This document shows, one piece after another, positions 53,716 through 61,847 of a DNA stretch of 61,847 nt. Origin of the DNA: Bacteroidales bacterium (GTDB lineage: Bacteria; Bacteroidota; Bacteroidia; Bacteroidales; UBA932); contig SUYL01000046.1 of NCBI GenBank assembly GCA_015060445.1, forward strand, positions 1 to 61,847, read 5' to 3'. Position numbers and translations under genes: made by a program. The notes under the pieces were generated by a model, which made no database searches, was not told the DNA's origin, and worked only from the letters and a program-made list of their open reading frames with translations. Within the stretch, counting starts at the first letter, position 1, and the number at the start of each line of letters is the position of its first letter.

Positions 53716-54042
53716 TTAGCAGAAATATGGAGGTGCTCTGGAAGAGTTGTCTGTTAAAAGTGCATCTGTGTAATTGTCAATTATTTTAAAATCAATAACT
53801 GAAATTACATTAGTGTAGAGCAGAGGCAGGGTAGTCTCTTCCTGTGCAATTCCGGCGGCGGTATTGAACAGGAGAATTGTACGTGCCTCGTCGGGATTAT
53901 GGTCATTGCTCTTGAATGGGTGGGCGTGTGAAATGCTCTCTCCATCAATCACGTGATTGTGGAGGAATGCCCCGTTGAACACAAAGTGCAGAGCCAGGTA
54001 TATGAATAATGCGCACCTTATGTATGTGACCTTTTTTCCCAT
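53716..54042 (-). CDS. Small membrane or secreted protein with His-rich loop
   Basis: About 108 residues from the ATG at 54042 (MGKKVTYIRCALFIYLALHF), which leaves a promoter box TACTTTTG at 54061-54068. A hydrophobic N-terminus (residues ~8-25) is followed by a histidine-rich stretch, FLHNHVIDGESISHAHPFK then SNDHNPDEA, which could bind metal. The C-terminal half has no recognised fold. It is 75 bases upstream of the TonB receptor on the same strand. Likely an accessory or sensing protein for that receptor, by position only. Not recognised as a named family. Confidence 0.6.
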   Translation of the reverse strand: MGKKVTYIRCALFIYLALHFVFNGAFLHNHVIDGESISHAHPFKSNDHNPDEARTILLFNTAAGIAQEETTLPLLYTNVISVIDFKIIDNYTDALLTDNSSRAPPYFC

Positions 54043-54115
54043 GTTTTTGCTTAAGGAGTGCAAAAGTAGTGTTATTTTATTTGATAAAAAAATCTTTTTA
54101 GTGCCGTTTTTTAGG

Positions 54116-54123
54116 TATTTTTG
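54116..54123 (+). promoter_or_regulatory. -7 box of the thioesterase-pdxB operon
   Basis: TATTTTTG, 20 nt before the ATG at 54144. It lies back to back with TACTTTTG (54061-54068, minus) for the divergent His-rich gene. Confidence 0.6.
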
Positions 54124-54143
54124 CTTTAATTTAAATATGCATT

Positions 54144-54884
54144 ATGAGAGAAAAATATACTGAAAAACGTATTGTGAGTTGTTATGAGGCCAATGCAAAC
54201 CATCTGTTGCGACCTGCAGCAATGCTGGATATAATGCAGGAGGCTGCCGGAAGGGATGCTGCAAATCTCGGTTTCGGATATGATGATATGATTGCGGGCA
54301 ATACTGCTTGGGTATTGTCGAGAATAAAACTGATATTTCACAATTACCCCAAGTGGAGGGATGAGGTAACTCTTAAGACATGGCACAAGGGTGCCAACAG
54401 AATCTTTTACCTGAGGGATTTCCAATTGGAAGATTCTGTGGGGAATGTTGCTGTTTCCGCAACCACATCATGGCTTATCATAGATCTTGCTTCCCGACGG
54501 ATGGTGAGAAATTCCACTCTTGCCGAGAATTTTGACAATTCAGCGATGGGAGATGCAATTGCCGAGCAGGCGGAGAAGGTTTCTTTGCCAAAAGGTGCAG
54601 AGCCGGAACTTGTTGATACACATAAAGTGGTATGGAGCGACATTGATACAAACGGTCATGTAAATAATGTGAAATATGTTGTATGGGCGCTGGATTCGCT
54701 TGATTATGACTTGGTTGCGTCCAAATCTGTAAAGGAACTCCTTGTAAATTATGATTGTGAAGTGCTTCCTGGACAAAGTGTTGATCTCTACAGGTTTGTT
54801 GAATCAGGAGACAATTGTATTTCATGTTATGTTGTTGGAAAAGTAGGGGAGAAGTGCGCATTCAGTGTAAAAATGATATTTTGA
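54144..54884 (+). CDS. Acyl-ACP thioesterase (FatA/FatB type, hotdog fold)
   Basis: 246 residues with two hotdog domains. The first contains LRPAAMLDIMQEAAGRDAAN. The second carries the family catalytic-type residues in VVWSDIDTNGHVNNVKYVVW (Asn/His) and the later YDCEVLPGQSVDLYR. It releases free fatty acids from acyl-ACP. Cytoplasmic. One base separates it from pdxB. Confidence 0.88.
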   Translation: MREKYTEKRIVSCYEANANHLLRPAAMLDIMQEAAGRDAANLGFGYDDMIAGNTAWVLSRIKLIFHNYPKWRDEVTLKTWHKGANRIFYLRDFQLEDSVGNVAVSATTSWLIIDLASRRMVRNSTLAENFDNSAMGDAIAEQAEKVSLPKGAEPELVDTHKVVWSDIDTNGHVNNVKYVVWALDSLDYDLVASKSVKELLVNYDCEVLPGQSVDLYRFVESGDNCISCYVVGKVGEKCAFSVKMIF

Positions 54885-54885
54885 G

Positions 54886-55965
54886 ATGAAGATAGTTGTA
54901 GATAAGGATATCCCTTTTATTTGGGGAGTGCTTGAGGAGTTTGCACAGGTGGTTTATCTGCCGGGGAAAGAGATTGTACCCGAGGTGGTTAAGGATGCTG
55001 ATGCCCTTGTTGTGCGTACACGCACAAAATGCAATGCCTCTTTGCTTGAAGGTTCCTCTGTAAAGTTCATTGCAACGGCTACTATTGGTACAGACCATAT
55101 TGACCTTGAATATTGTGCTGCAGCAGGGATTGCAGTGAAGAATGCTGCAGGTTGCAACTCGGGTGGAGTTATGCAATATGTCTTCACATCTTTATTTGCA
55201 TTGGCCCGGAAAAATGATATTATTTTAACCGGAAAGTCGGTCCCCGACTTTAAAATTGGAATCATTGGTGTTGGCAACGTTGGCACAAAAGTTGCAGCAT
55301 TTGGTGAATATCTTGGTTTTGAGGTTTTAAGATGCGATCCAAATAAAGAGAGAGAGCAAACTTTGGCTTTCAACAGAGGTGAAATTCCACTTAAAGATTT
55401 TAAGGATTTTTACTCTTTGGAGTATGTTCTTAAACAATCAGACATTATCACTTTACACACAGATCTTAACCCAAGCAGCAGAGGATTGGCAGGGGAGGAG
55501 TTCTTCTCCAAAATGAAGGAAGGTGCAATCTTTATAAATTCTTCAAGGGGAGAGGTTGTACATGATAAAGCATTGAAGAAATACAGGAATAAATTGAAGG
55601 GATTGATATTGGATGTATGGAATGGCGAACCTGATATTGACCTCGATCTTCTGAATATGGCAGATATTGCCACTCCACATATTGCCGGGTACTCTTATGA
55701 GGGAAAAGTTAATGGTACTACAATGGCTGTTAAAGCACTTGCAGAGTATTTTAATATTGAACCTCTGAAAAATTTCAGGATTACACCTCCCGACAGAAAT
55801 ACAAATTTCTTCAATAAGGAGAATCTCACTCAAAATCAAATTAGTGAATATTTTGAGAATATTTTTCCTATCTTTGAACATTGTGCGGATTTGAAGCGGA
55901 ACCCGCAGGATTTTGAAAAATTAAGATCAAATTTTAAATACAGGAGAGAATTTTATGTTATCTGA
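54886..55965 (+). CDS. pdxB: Erythronate-4-phosphate dehydrogenase (PdxB)
   Basis: 359 residues. Oxidises 4-phosphoerythronate in pyridoxal-phosphate synthesis. NAD motif GIIGVGNVGTKVAAFGEYLG; catalytic Arg in FINSSRGEVVHDKAL, Glu in LDVWNGEPDIDLD, His in ATPHIAGYSYEGK. Immediately before the NAD strand the protein reads LTGKSVPDFKIGIIG, where relatives read GKTIGIVGVG. Those extra residues are encoded by a 19-bp palindrome copy (55233-55251). The family's C-terminal dimerisation domain is present. Confidence 0.9.
   Translation: MKIVVDKDIPFIWGVLEEFAQVVYLPGKEIVPEVVKDADALVVRTRTKCNASLLEGSSVKFIATATIGTDHIDLEYCAAAGIAVKNAAGCNSGGVMQYVFTSLFALARKNDIILTGKSVPDFKIGIIGVGNVGTKVAAFGEYLGFEVLRCDPNKEREQTLAFNRGEIPLKDFKDFYSLEYVLKQSDIITLHTDLNPSSRGLAGEEFFSKMKEGAIFINSSRGEVVHDKALKKYRNKLKGLILDVWNGEPDIDLDLLNMADIATPHIAGYSYEGKVNGTTMAVKALAEYFNIEPLKNFRITPPDRNTNFFNKENLTQNQISEYFENIFPIFEHCADLKRNPQDFEKLRSNFKYRREFYVI
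55233..55251 (+). repeat. 19-bp palindrome AAAGTCGGTCCCCGACTTT inside pdxB
   Basis: Differs in two central bases from the copy at 8788-8806. Perfect 8-bp arms. It is in frame and adds about five residues (SVPDF) in front of the Rossmann motif. Confidence 0.8.
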
Positions 55966-57403
55966 AACTCAAAAACAACAGATTGAGGCCAGAGGTATCT
56001 CAGTTGATACTTTCCAGGCCCAGTTGGAGAACTTTAAAACAGGTTTCCCATTCCTTACAATTGAAGCTGCCGCTACACCTGCCAAAGGTATAAAGGTGCT
56101 TTCTGCAGATGAGCAGGCAAAATATATTTCAGTTGCTGAAGGTTATAAAGGAAACGTTTGCAAATTTGTACCTGCTTCAGGTGCTGCAACCAGAATGTTC
56201 AAGGATTTGTTTGAGGCTGCAGATGCCCTTAAAGCCGGTGAGAAACTTAAAGAGGGTTCTCCTGCTGCAAAATTTGTTGAGAATATTACTTCATTCCCTT
56301 TCTTTGATGCAAAGGCTATCCTTAACCTTACTCTATTAGACAAGGCATGGAACTATGGTGCTATGCCTAAGGGGCTTATCCAGTTCCATAAATATGAGAA
56401 CGAGAACAGGACTCCATTTGAGGAGCATCTTGTAGAGGGCGCCCTGTATGCAAAAGATGCCAATGGTGATGTAAGGATGGTAGTTACTGTTTCAGTTGAG
56501 CACCAGAAAGGTTTTGAGGACCTTTACGCACAGGTTAAAGAGAAATATGAGAAACGTTTCGGCTGCAAATATCATGTGACTTTCACTAACCAGTCTCCTG
56601 CTACTGATATAGTTGCAGTTGATATGGAGAACAATCCGTTTACCAAAGATGACGGTTCATTGCTGTTCCGTCCTGGCGGACACGGTGCCCTCCTTACCAA
56701 TTTGAATGACATTGATGCTGATGTTCTTGTAATAAAGAATATTGACAACGTTGTAAAGGAGTCTTTGCTGGATGAAACTATCCGCTGGAAGAAGATTCTT
56801 GTAGGTAAGGCAACAGAACTTCAGGAGAAAGTTTTCGGATATCTCAAACAGTTGGATGAGAAAGGTGCAGATGCCCCTCTTGCTGAGATTAAGGCATTTA
56901 TGGAGGAAGAGTTCTGCGTTTCTGTGCCACAGATGCCTGAAGCAGAACTTGTTGCTGTACTTAAGGCAAAATTGGACCGTCCTGTACGTGTTTGCGGTAT
57001 GGTAAAGAATGAGGGTGAGCCTGGCGGTGGCCCTTATGTAATAAAGGATGAAGATGGTACTACTTCGCTCCAGATTCTTGAGGCAGCCCAGATTGACAAG
57101 AAGAACCCTCAGGCTGTAAATGCAATGCAGGGTGCAACCCACTTCAATCCGGTTGATCTTGTTTGTGCTGTGAAGAACTATAAGGGTGAGAAATATGACC
57201 TTCTCAAACATACAGACCCTAAGACAGGCTTCATATCAGAAAAGAGTTTCCAGGGAAGACCTCTCAAGGCTCAAGAACTTCCTGGTTTGTGGAACGGTGC
57301 AATGAGCGACTGGAATACCCAGTTTGTAGAAACACCTCTCATTACCTTCAACCCTGTAAAGACAGTGCTTGACCTATTGAGGGAGCAGCACTGTAACAGA
57401 TAG
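55955..57403 (+). CDS. DUF4301 family protein
   Basis: 482 residues, a family known almost only from Bacteroidetes. Start MLSETQKQQIEARGISVDTF overlaps the pdxB stop by 11 bases. Conserved stretches include CKFVPASGAATRMFKDLFEA and FRPGGHGALLTNLNDIDADV, together with GMVKNEGEPGGGPYVIKDED. The SGAATRM and GGHGALL loops resemble the nucleotide-sugar-transferase-like fold of UDP-sugar pyrophosphorylases. A sugar-nucleotide transferase activity is only a guess. Operon place after pdxB may be incidental. Confidence 0.8.
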   Translation: MLSETQKQQIEARGISVDTFQAQLENFKTGFPFLTIEAAATPAKGIKVLSADEQAKYISVAEGYKGNVCKFVPASGAATRMFKDLFEAADALKAGEKLKEGSPAAKFVENITSFPFFDAKAILNLTLLDKAWNYGAMPKGLIQFHKYENENRTPFEEHLVEGALYAKDANGDVRMVVTVSVEHQKGFEDLYAQVKEKYEKRFGCKYHVTFTNQSPATDIVAVDMENNPFTKDDGSLLFRPGGHGALLTNLNDIDADVLVIKNIDNVVKESLLDETIRWKKILVGKATELQEKVFGYLKQLDEKGADAPLAEIKAFMEEEFCVSVPQMPEAELVAVLKAKLDRPVRVCGMVKNEGEPGGGPYVIKDEDGTTSLQILEAAQIDKKNPQAVNAMQGATHFNPVDLVCAVKNYKGEKYDLLKHTDPKTGFISEKSFQGRPLKAQELPGLWNGAMSDWNTQFVETPLITFNPVKTVLDLLREQHCNR

Positions 57404-57423
57404 AGGTTAAGTGCAATTATATT

Positions 57424-57453
57424 TGAGGGCATTCTTTTATAGGATTGCCCTCA
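57424..57453 (+). terminator. Terminator after the DUF4301 gene
   Basis: TGAGGGCA (57424-57431) and TGCCCTCA (57446-57453) form an 8-bp stem with a 14-nt loop, followed by TTTTAATTT. Confidence 0.7.
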
Positions 57454-57493
57454 TTTTAATTTGTCGGGAGTGTAATTATTACACTTTTTTTGC

Positions 57494-57501
57494 TATTTTT
57501 G
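57494..57501 (+). promoter_or_regulatory. -7 box of lysA
   Basis: TATTTTTG, about 47 nt before the lysA ATG at 57549. Confidence 0.5.
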
Positions 57502-57548
57502 CAGATTATAGGAAAATTAAAAATTAATCGATTAAAATATAAGAAACT

Positions 57549-58706
57549 ATGATTACAGCATCTGCTATTTCAGCTTTCCAGAGCATTGAGACTCCTTTCT
57601 ACTACTATGATATGGAGTTGTTGGACAAAACTTTGGACATTTACACACAACAGATTAAGAAATATGGCTATCATGCGCATTTTGCCCTTAAAGCTAATGC
57701 CAATCCAAGAATTCTTGAGAAGATAAAGAATGCAGGTCTTGGTGCAGACTGTGTTAGCGGTAATGAGGTTGCTTTGGCCATCAAGTCAGGCTTTGGCGCT
57801 GAGAATGTTGTTTATGCAGGTGTAGGTAAATCAGATAAAGAGATTAAGACAGCCCTAAAGGCCGGTATCTTCAGTTTCAATTGTGAGTCAGTTCCTGAGG
57901 TTAAAGTTATCAATGACCTTGCTGCAGGTATGGGTAAAGTTGCAAAGATTGCTTTGCGTATCAACCCTGATATTGATGCCCATACCCACAAATATATCTC
58001 TACTGGACTTAAAGAGAACAAGTTTGGTGTAAGCCCTTGGATGTTTGAGGATTTTGCAAACCTTTTCAAAGAGTGCAAGAATGTTGAACTTATTGGTCTC
58101 CACTTCCATGTAGGATCACAGATTTTGGACCTTGGTGTTTTCAAGACCCTTTGCGGCAGAATTGCTGAACTCCAGAAATGGTTTACAGACAGGGGTATGA
58201 ATATTGCCAACCTTAACCTTGGCGGTGGCTTGGGCGTTGATTATGTAAATCCTAATGAGAACCCTATTGCTTCATTTGAGGAGTACTTCAAACTTATCAA
58301 CGAGAATCTGATTGTTGCGCCAGGCCAGAATGTACACTTTGAGCCAGGTAGGGCAATTGTTGCACAGTGCGGTCACCTTATTTCAAGGGTTCTTTATGTT
58401 AAAGTTGGACAGAAAAAGAAATTTGCAATTCTTGATGCAGGTATGAATGACCTTATCCGTCCTGCTTTGTATCAGGCTCACCATGCAATTGAGAACCTTA
58501 CTTCCCCTTACAAACGTAAGATGAGATATGATGTTGTAGGCCCTGTTTGCGAGAGCAGCGACCAGTGGGGCAAGAACATTATGCTTCCTCAGACAAGCAG
58601 AGGTGACCTTGTTGCCCTTCATACTGCTGGTGCTTATGGTCAGGTTATGGCTATGAAATATAACCAGAGGGATATTGCAAAAGCGTACTATTCAGACGAA
58701 CTGTAA
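57549..58706 (+). CDS. lysA: Diaminopimelate decarboxylase
   Basis: Makes lysine from meso-diaminopimelate. 385 residues. PLP lysine is in HAHFALKANANPRIL (about residue 50). Other conserved parts are GLHFHVGSQI, LNLGGGLGVDYV, VHFEPGRAIVA, and GPVCESSDQWGKN, where the substrate-binding cysteine sits. LHTAGAYGQVMAMKYN carries the catalytic tyrosine region. The length is a little shorter than the ~415-residue enterobacterial form. A TetR gene starts 3 bases after the stop. Confidence 0.92.
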   Translation: MITASAISAFQSIETPFYYYDMELLDKTLDIYTQQIKKYGYHAHFALKANANPRILEKIKNAGLGADCVSGNEVALAIKSGFGAENVVYAGVGKSDKEIKTALKAGIFSFNCESVPEVKVINDLAAGMGKVAKIALRINPDIDAHTHKYISTGLKENKFGVSPWMFEDFANLFKECKNVELIGLHFHVGSQILDLGVFKTLCGRIAELQKWFTDRGMNIANLNLGGGLGVDYVNPNENPIASFEEYFKLINENLIVAPGQNVHFEPGRAIVAQCGHLISRVLYVKVGQKKKFAILDAGMNDLIRPALYQAHHAIENLTSPYKRKMRYDVVGPVCESSDQWGKNIMLPQTSRGDLVALHTAGAYGQVMAMKYNQRDIAKAYYSDEL

Positions 58707-58709
58707 TTC

Positions 58710-59318
58710 ATGCCACGCGTTAGTTCTAAAGACAAATATACAGAACAGGTTTTTGAATTGTTCAAGCGTCGTGGGCTAATGCTCAATATGGAGCAGATAG
58801 CCCACGAACTTGGACTTACCAAGAAGACACTATACAACAATTTCAACAGCAAGCCTGAACTCATTGGAACTGTTTTGCATTACTTCTACTCCAAACTTGA
58901 AAAGGAGATCAATTGTGCCTCAGTCAAAAGTGAAAATGCAATTGAGGCTCTTTTCAAAGTATCGGCAGTTATTGCAGAGGAGATTTCCAAATTGGGCAAT
59001 TTGTTGCTGAAAGATATCTCATTATACCAGTCATGTCCTGCCATTTTTGCCTTTACTGACAGGATGAATTTCTATTCCCGCCTTATTCAGGAGAATCTCA
59101 AGTCTGGAATAGAGGAGGGGGTATACAGGGAGACACTCAATATAGAGTTTTCTACACTTTTCTATACATCTGCCATAGATTTGTTCTACAGATGGGATAA
59201 TGAGCATGGTTTCAAGTATTTTGAAGATACTATACTCTTCCATAAGGAACTTGTTGCACATCATCTGCATTCTGTTGTAAATGAACGGGGCTTGAAATTG
59301 TTGGAGAAGTATAAATAA
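58710..59318 (+). CDS. TetR/AcrR family transcription regulator
   Basis: 202 residues. The N-terminal helix-turn-helix reads LNMEQIAHELGLTKKTLYNN at about residues 29-48, after a basic start. The helical C-terminal ligand domain has no named subfamily. It lies between lysA and ffh, 3 bases after lysA, so it is probably co-transcribed. A link to lysine biosynthesis is not supported by anything else. Other alternatives are fatty-acid or envelope regulators. Confidence 0.85.
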   Translation: MPRVSSKDKYTEQVFELFKRRGLMLNMEQIAHELGLTKKTLYNNFNSKPELIGTVLHYFYSKLEKEINCASVKSENAIEALFKVSAVIAEEISKLGNLLLKDISLYQSCPAIFAFTDRMNFYSRLIQENLKSGIEEGVYRETLNIEFSTLFYTSAIDLFYRWDNEHGFKYFEDTILFHKELVAHHLHSVVNERGLKLLEKYK

Positions 59319-59343
59319 TAGTAATGGAGGAAGTTTAAATAAT

Positions 59344-60690
59344 ATGTTTGAAAATTTAATTGATAGATTGGAGAGTTCCTTCAAGATCCTTAAAGGTGAG
59401 GGAAAGATTACTGAGATTAATGTCGCTGAAACCCTTAAGGATGTAAGGAAGGCTTTGTTGGATGCGGATGTCAGTTATAAGATTGCCAAAACATTTTGTG
59501 ATGATGTAAAGAAGATAGCACTTGGCCAGAATGTCCTTAAAGCGGTTAAGCCAAGCCAGATGATGGTTAAGATAGTTCATGATGAACTTACAAAACTTAT
59601 GGGATCTGAGGCTACCGACATTAATATAAAGGGTGAGCCTGGTATTGTGCTTGTTGCAGGTCTTCAGGGTTCCGGTAAGACAACTTTTTCAGGCAAATTG
59701 GCCCTGAACTGCAAGACAAAGAGGTCCAAGAAGGTACTTCTTGTTGCCGGTGACGTTTACAGACCTGCCGCTATTGACCAGTTGAAGGTTCTTGGTGAGC
59801 AGATTGGGGTTACTGTTTACACAGAAGAGGGTTCTAAAGATCCTGTATCAATTGCACGCAATGCTGTATCAAAGGCAAAGTCGGAGGGTTATTCCCTTGT
59901 TATTGTAGATACGGCAGGACGTTTGGCTGTTGATGAGCAGATGATGGATGAGATTGCGGCCATAAAGAATGCAGTGAATCCTACAGAGACCCTGTTTGTT
60001 GTTGACTCAATGACCGGTCAGGATGCTGTAGAAACAGCCAAGGCATTCAATGACAGGCTCGATTTTGATGGTGTTGTACTTACAAAACTCGACGGTGATA
60101 CCAGAGGTGGTGCTGCACTTTCCATAAGAGCAGTTGTAAACAAGCCTATCAAGTTCATTAGTGCAGGCGAGAAGATGGAAGCCCTTGATGTCTTCCACCC
60201 AAAACGTATTGCAGACAGAATTCTTGGAATGGGTGACGTGGTTACCCTGGTAGAGAAGGCTCAGGAACAGTTTGACGAGGAAGAGGCCAAGAAACTCCAT
60301 AAAAAACTTATAAAGGATCAGTTTACCCTTTCTGATTTCTATGACCAGATTCAGCAGATAAAGAAGATGGGCAACATTAAGGACCTTGCTTCAATGCTCC
60401 CGGGTGTGGGCAAGGCTTTGAGGGATGTTGATCTTGACAACTCTGCCTTTAAGAGTGTAGAGGCAATAATCCTCTCCATGACACCATATGAGCGCAATAA
60501 TCCCAATGTTATAAATGGAAGCAGAAGGAGGAGGATTGCAGAGGGTAGTGGAACTTCAATTGTGGAGGTGAACAGACTTTTGAAACAATTTGAAGACACA
60601 AGGAAAGTTATGAAGGTTATGGCAGGTGGCGGTGCCAAAAACAAGGCTATGAATGCCATGAAGGCTATGCAGGGGATGAGGAGACGTTAA
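59344..60690 (+). CDS. ffh: Signal recognition particle GTPase Ffh
   Basis: 448 residues. Order N-G-M. The G domain has LQGSGKTTFSGKLAL, DTAGRL and TKLDGDTRGGAAL. The M domain (about 325-448) includes MTPYERNNPNVINGSRRRRI for SRP RNA binding and ends in a Met-rich, GMRRR tail. With the RNA at 3323-3419 it makes up the complete small SRP. Cytosolic, targeting nascent membrane proteins. The ATG at 59344 lies 25 bases after the TetR gene. Confidence 0.97.
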   Translation: MFENLIDRLESSFKILKGEGKITEINVAETLKDVRKALLDADVSYKIAKTFCDDVKKIALGQNVLKAVKPSQMMVKIVHDELTKLMGSEATDINIKGEPGIVLVAGLQGSGKTTFSGKLALNCKTKRSKKVLLVAGDVYRPAAIDQLKVLGEQIGVTVYTEEGSKDPVSIARNAVSKAKSEGYSLVIVDTAGRLAVDEQMMDEIAAIKNAVNPTETLFVVDSMTGQDAVETAKAFNDRLDFDGVVLTKLDGDTRGGAALSIRAVVNKPIKFISAGEKMEALDVFHPKRIADRILGMGDVVTLVEKAQEQFDEEEAKKLHKKLIKDQFTLSDFYDQIQQIKKMGNIKDLASMLPGVGKALRDVDLDNSAFKSVEAIILSMTPYERNNPNVINGSRRRRIAEGSGTSIVEVNRLLKQFEDTRKVMKVMAGGGAKNKAMNAMKAMQGMRRR

Positions 60691-60711
60691 TTTAACAACA
60701 GATTTTCAAAT

Positions 60712-61584
60712 ATGGTTATTCTAGATGGTAAGGCAACTTCAGAGAAAATCAAACTGGAGATTGCCCAATTGGTTAAGGAAAAAGTTGCTGCAGGCGGTAA
60801 AAGGCCTCATTTGGCAGCCATTCTTGTAGGTAATGACGGAGCGAGCCAGACATATGTAGGCAACAAGGAGAGGGCATGTGCGCAGGTTGGCTTCAATTCC
60901 ACATTGCACAGATTTCCTGCTGAGATTTCCCAGGAAGAACTTATAAAGAAGATTCAAGAGATAAACGGAAACGATGATGTTGACGGTCTTATTGTACAAC
61001 TTCCTCTTCCAGAACATATAGATGAAGATGCTATTATCAATGCTATTGACCCTTCAAAGGATGTGGATGGATTCCATCCTGTGAATGTGGGTAAAATGAC
61101 ATTGGGGCTCCCTACATTTTTACCTGCTACACCATATGGAATTCTCAGACTGCTTGATGAGTATGGTATTGAGACTTCAGGCAAACATTGTGTGATTATT
61201 GGACGTAGCAATATAGTGGGTAGACCTTTGGCAAACCTGATGTCATTGAAGGACTATCCCGGTGACTGCACAGTTACAATTTGTCATAGCCGTACCAAGA
61301 ATATTGACAACTATACAAAACAGGCTGATATAATAATTGCCGCTCTTGGTTCTCCTGGTTTTGTTAAAGGTGATATGGTAAGGGAAGGAGCTGTTGTAGT
61401 TGATGTAGGTATAACCAGAGTTGCTGACACTTCAAAGAAATCAGGTTACAGGCTTGAGGGCGATGTTGATTTTGAATCAGTAGCATCAAAGGCATCCTAT
61501 ATTACACCTGTTCCCGGTGGTGTTGGCCCAATGACAATTGTCTCGTTGATGGTTAATACCCTAAAGGCAGCAGAAGGTAAATAA
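60712..61584 (+). CDS. folD: Bifunctional methylenetetrahydrofolate dehydrogenase/cyclohydrolase FolD
   Basis: 290 residues. Interconverts 5,10-methylene-, methenyl- and 10-formyl-tetrahydrofolate. The catalytic Tyr/Lys are in [62 protein letters not shown], and [12 protein letters not shown] are all intact. It follows ffh by 21 bases and is the last complete gene before the insertion sequence end. Confidence 0.96.
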   Translation: MVILDGKATSEKIKLEIAQLVKEKVAAGGKRPHLAAILVGNDGASQTYVGNKERACAQVGFNSTLHRFPAEISQEELIKKIQEINGNDDVDGLIVQLPLPEHIDEDAIINAIDPSKDVDGFHPVNVGKMTLGLPTFLPATPYGILRLLDEYGIETSGKHCVIIGRSNIVGRPLANLMSLKDYPGDCTVTICHSRTKNIDNYTKQADIIIAALGSPGFVKGDMVREGAVVVDVGITRVADTSKKSGYRLEGDVDFESVASKASYITPVPGGVGPMTIVSLMVNTLKAAEGK

Positions 61585-61666
61585 AGAGAAGAGTTTACAA
61601 AAGTTTAATGGGGATGTGACTCAAATTCCCCGTTTGTGAATAAGTAACCCCCGTCAGAATTAGTGA

Positions 61667-61847
61667 TGTGACCCCCAAAAGTTGGACGGTTTAACATTAT
61701 TAAGATGCAGACTTAGATTGGAATAGAGCTCGGTATTGTACCGGGCTCATTCCTTTTAGCCTCAGTTTGATTCTATCATTATTGTAGTAGCGTATGTACT
61801 TAACCAGTTCTTTTGCGAACTGCTCTATACTATCCCACTCCTGCAAA
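61667..61847 (-). mobile_element. End of an IS3-family insertion sequence (IS150-like), cut by the window
   Basis: The left boundary is probably at 61667-61669, where TGTGACCCCCAAAAGTTGG begins. Similar ends are typical of IS3/IS150-group elements. The transposase C-terminus is within. The other end lies beyond the window, so target duplication cannot be checked. The ~80 bases between folD and this end hold nothing recognisable except a weak GGGGA/TCCCC hairpin at about 61607. Confidence 0.8.
61700..61847 (-). CDS. IS3-family transposase (OrfB), C-terminal fragment
   Basis: The minus strand encodes LQEWDSIEQFAKELVKYIRY, then NNDRIKLRLKGMSPVQYRAL and a stop at 61700-61702. The RYYNNDRIKxRLKGMSPVQYR block is the hallmark end of IS150-type DDE transposases of the IS3 family. 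The N-terminal and catalytic part are outside the window. Whether the complete gene is intact cannot be told. Confidence 0.85.
   Translation of the reverse strand, partial: LQEWDSIEQFAKELVKYIRYYNNDRIKLRLKGMSPVQYRALFQSKSAS

Noticed and set aside
53946-53959. CAATCACGTGATTG, a perfect 14-bp palindrome resembling the arms at 26618
   Set aside because: It is inside the His-rich gene and encodes its HNHVID motif, so protein coding is enough to explain it; the similarity to the other palindrome is limited to AATCACG.
61585-61666. Possible further hairpin-repeat unit (GGGGA/TCCCC near 61607)
   Set aside because: Arm spacing is about 11, not 16, and there is no tandem copy; it is treated as a weak hairpin only.

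Overview
The window is about 62 kb of chromosome from a member of the Bacteroidota, most likely order Bacteroidales. The evidence is the gene families (NamZ/DUF1343, DUF4301, DUF2764 in a V-type ATPase operon, FatA-type acyl-ACP thioesterase, PdxB, TonB receptor with a carboxypeptidase-like N-terminal domain) and the promoters. The promoters have the TTTG / 19 nt / TAnnTTTG form typical of this phylum, with little Shine-Dalgarno sequence. I cannot name family or genus. Most of the window is ordinary core chromosome, with one accessory island (about 30.5-36.0 kb) and one insertion sequence end at the right edge.

Layout. 1-8.8 kb: 3' end of rpsA, RNase Z, an S41 protease, the SRP RNA gene, cytidine deaminase, a GH73 glucosaminidase, MltG, MnmA, a metallo-beta-lactamase-fold phosphodiesterase and an RsmI-like methylase. 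8.8-18.1 kb: FolB, MtaB, a FAD dehydrogenase with a repeat-derived insert, TsaD and a giant TamB-like protein. 18.1-30.5 kb: a DsbD-N-containing secreted protein, SlyD, NhaC, PmbA, TldD, an M14 peptidase, a TIGR02757 protein, a DUF3332 lipoprotein, L31 type B, a Bax-inhibitor-1-like protein and NamZ. 30.5-36.0 kb: a RelE/ParE toxin-antitoxin pair, then a divergent PqqD-like protein / nucleotidyltransferase / ABC exporter / HPr-kinase-like protein / signal-peptidase cluster that resembles an incomplete RiPP (modified peptide) system. 36.0-43.2 kb: V-type ATPase operon. 43.4-48.0 kb: methylmalonyl-CoA epimerase and a Na+-pumping decarboxylase operon. 48.3-53.6 kb: YebC, a TPR protein, DUF721, RecF and a TonB receptor. 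54-61.6 kb: thioesterase, PdxB, DUF4301, LysA, a TetR regulator, Ffh and FolD. The last ~180 bases are the end of an IS3-family element.

How the genes work together. Three systems point to sodium bioenergetics: NhaC, the carboxybiotin-driven decarboxylase, and a V-type rotor subunit with the residues of sodium-binding rotors. Three tRNA-modification enzymes (MnmA, MtaB, TsaD) and both SRP components (RNA and Ffh) are present.

The most interesting observations concern DNA-level patterns. (1) Tandem repeats of 51-52 bp occur at four loci. Each unit has 6-7 nt inverted arms around a 16-nt spacer. Arm sequences differ between loci but keep complementarity. One array lies in frame inside a gene. 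(2) The heptamer GTCGGGA occurs 39 times on both strands, about eight times the chance expectation. (3) A 19-bp palindrome occurs at three loci, once inside pdxB. (4) The SRP RNA promoter fixes the distance from the -7 box to the transcript start, which implies that several protein genes are leaderless. (5) The kinase/RRE/exporter island ends at a 25-bp perfect inverted repeat. Counts and positions are from reading by eye; no database search was possible.
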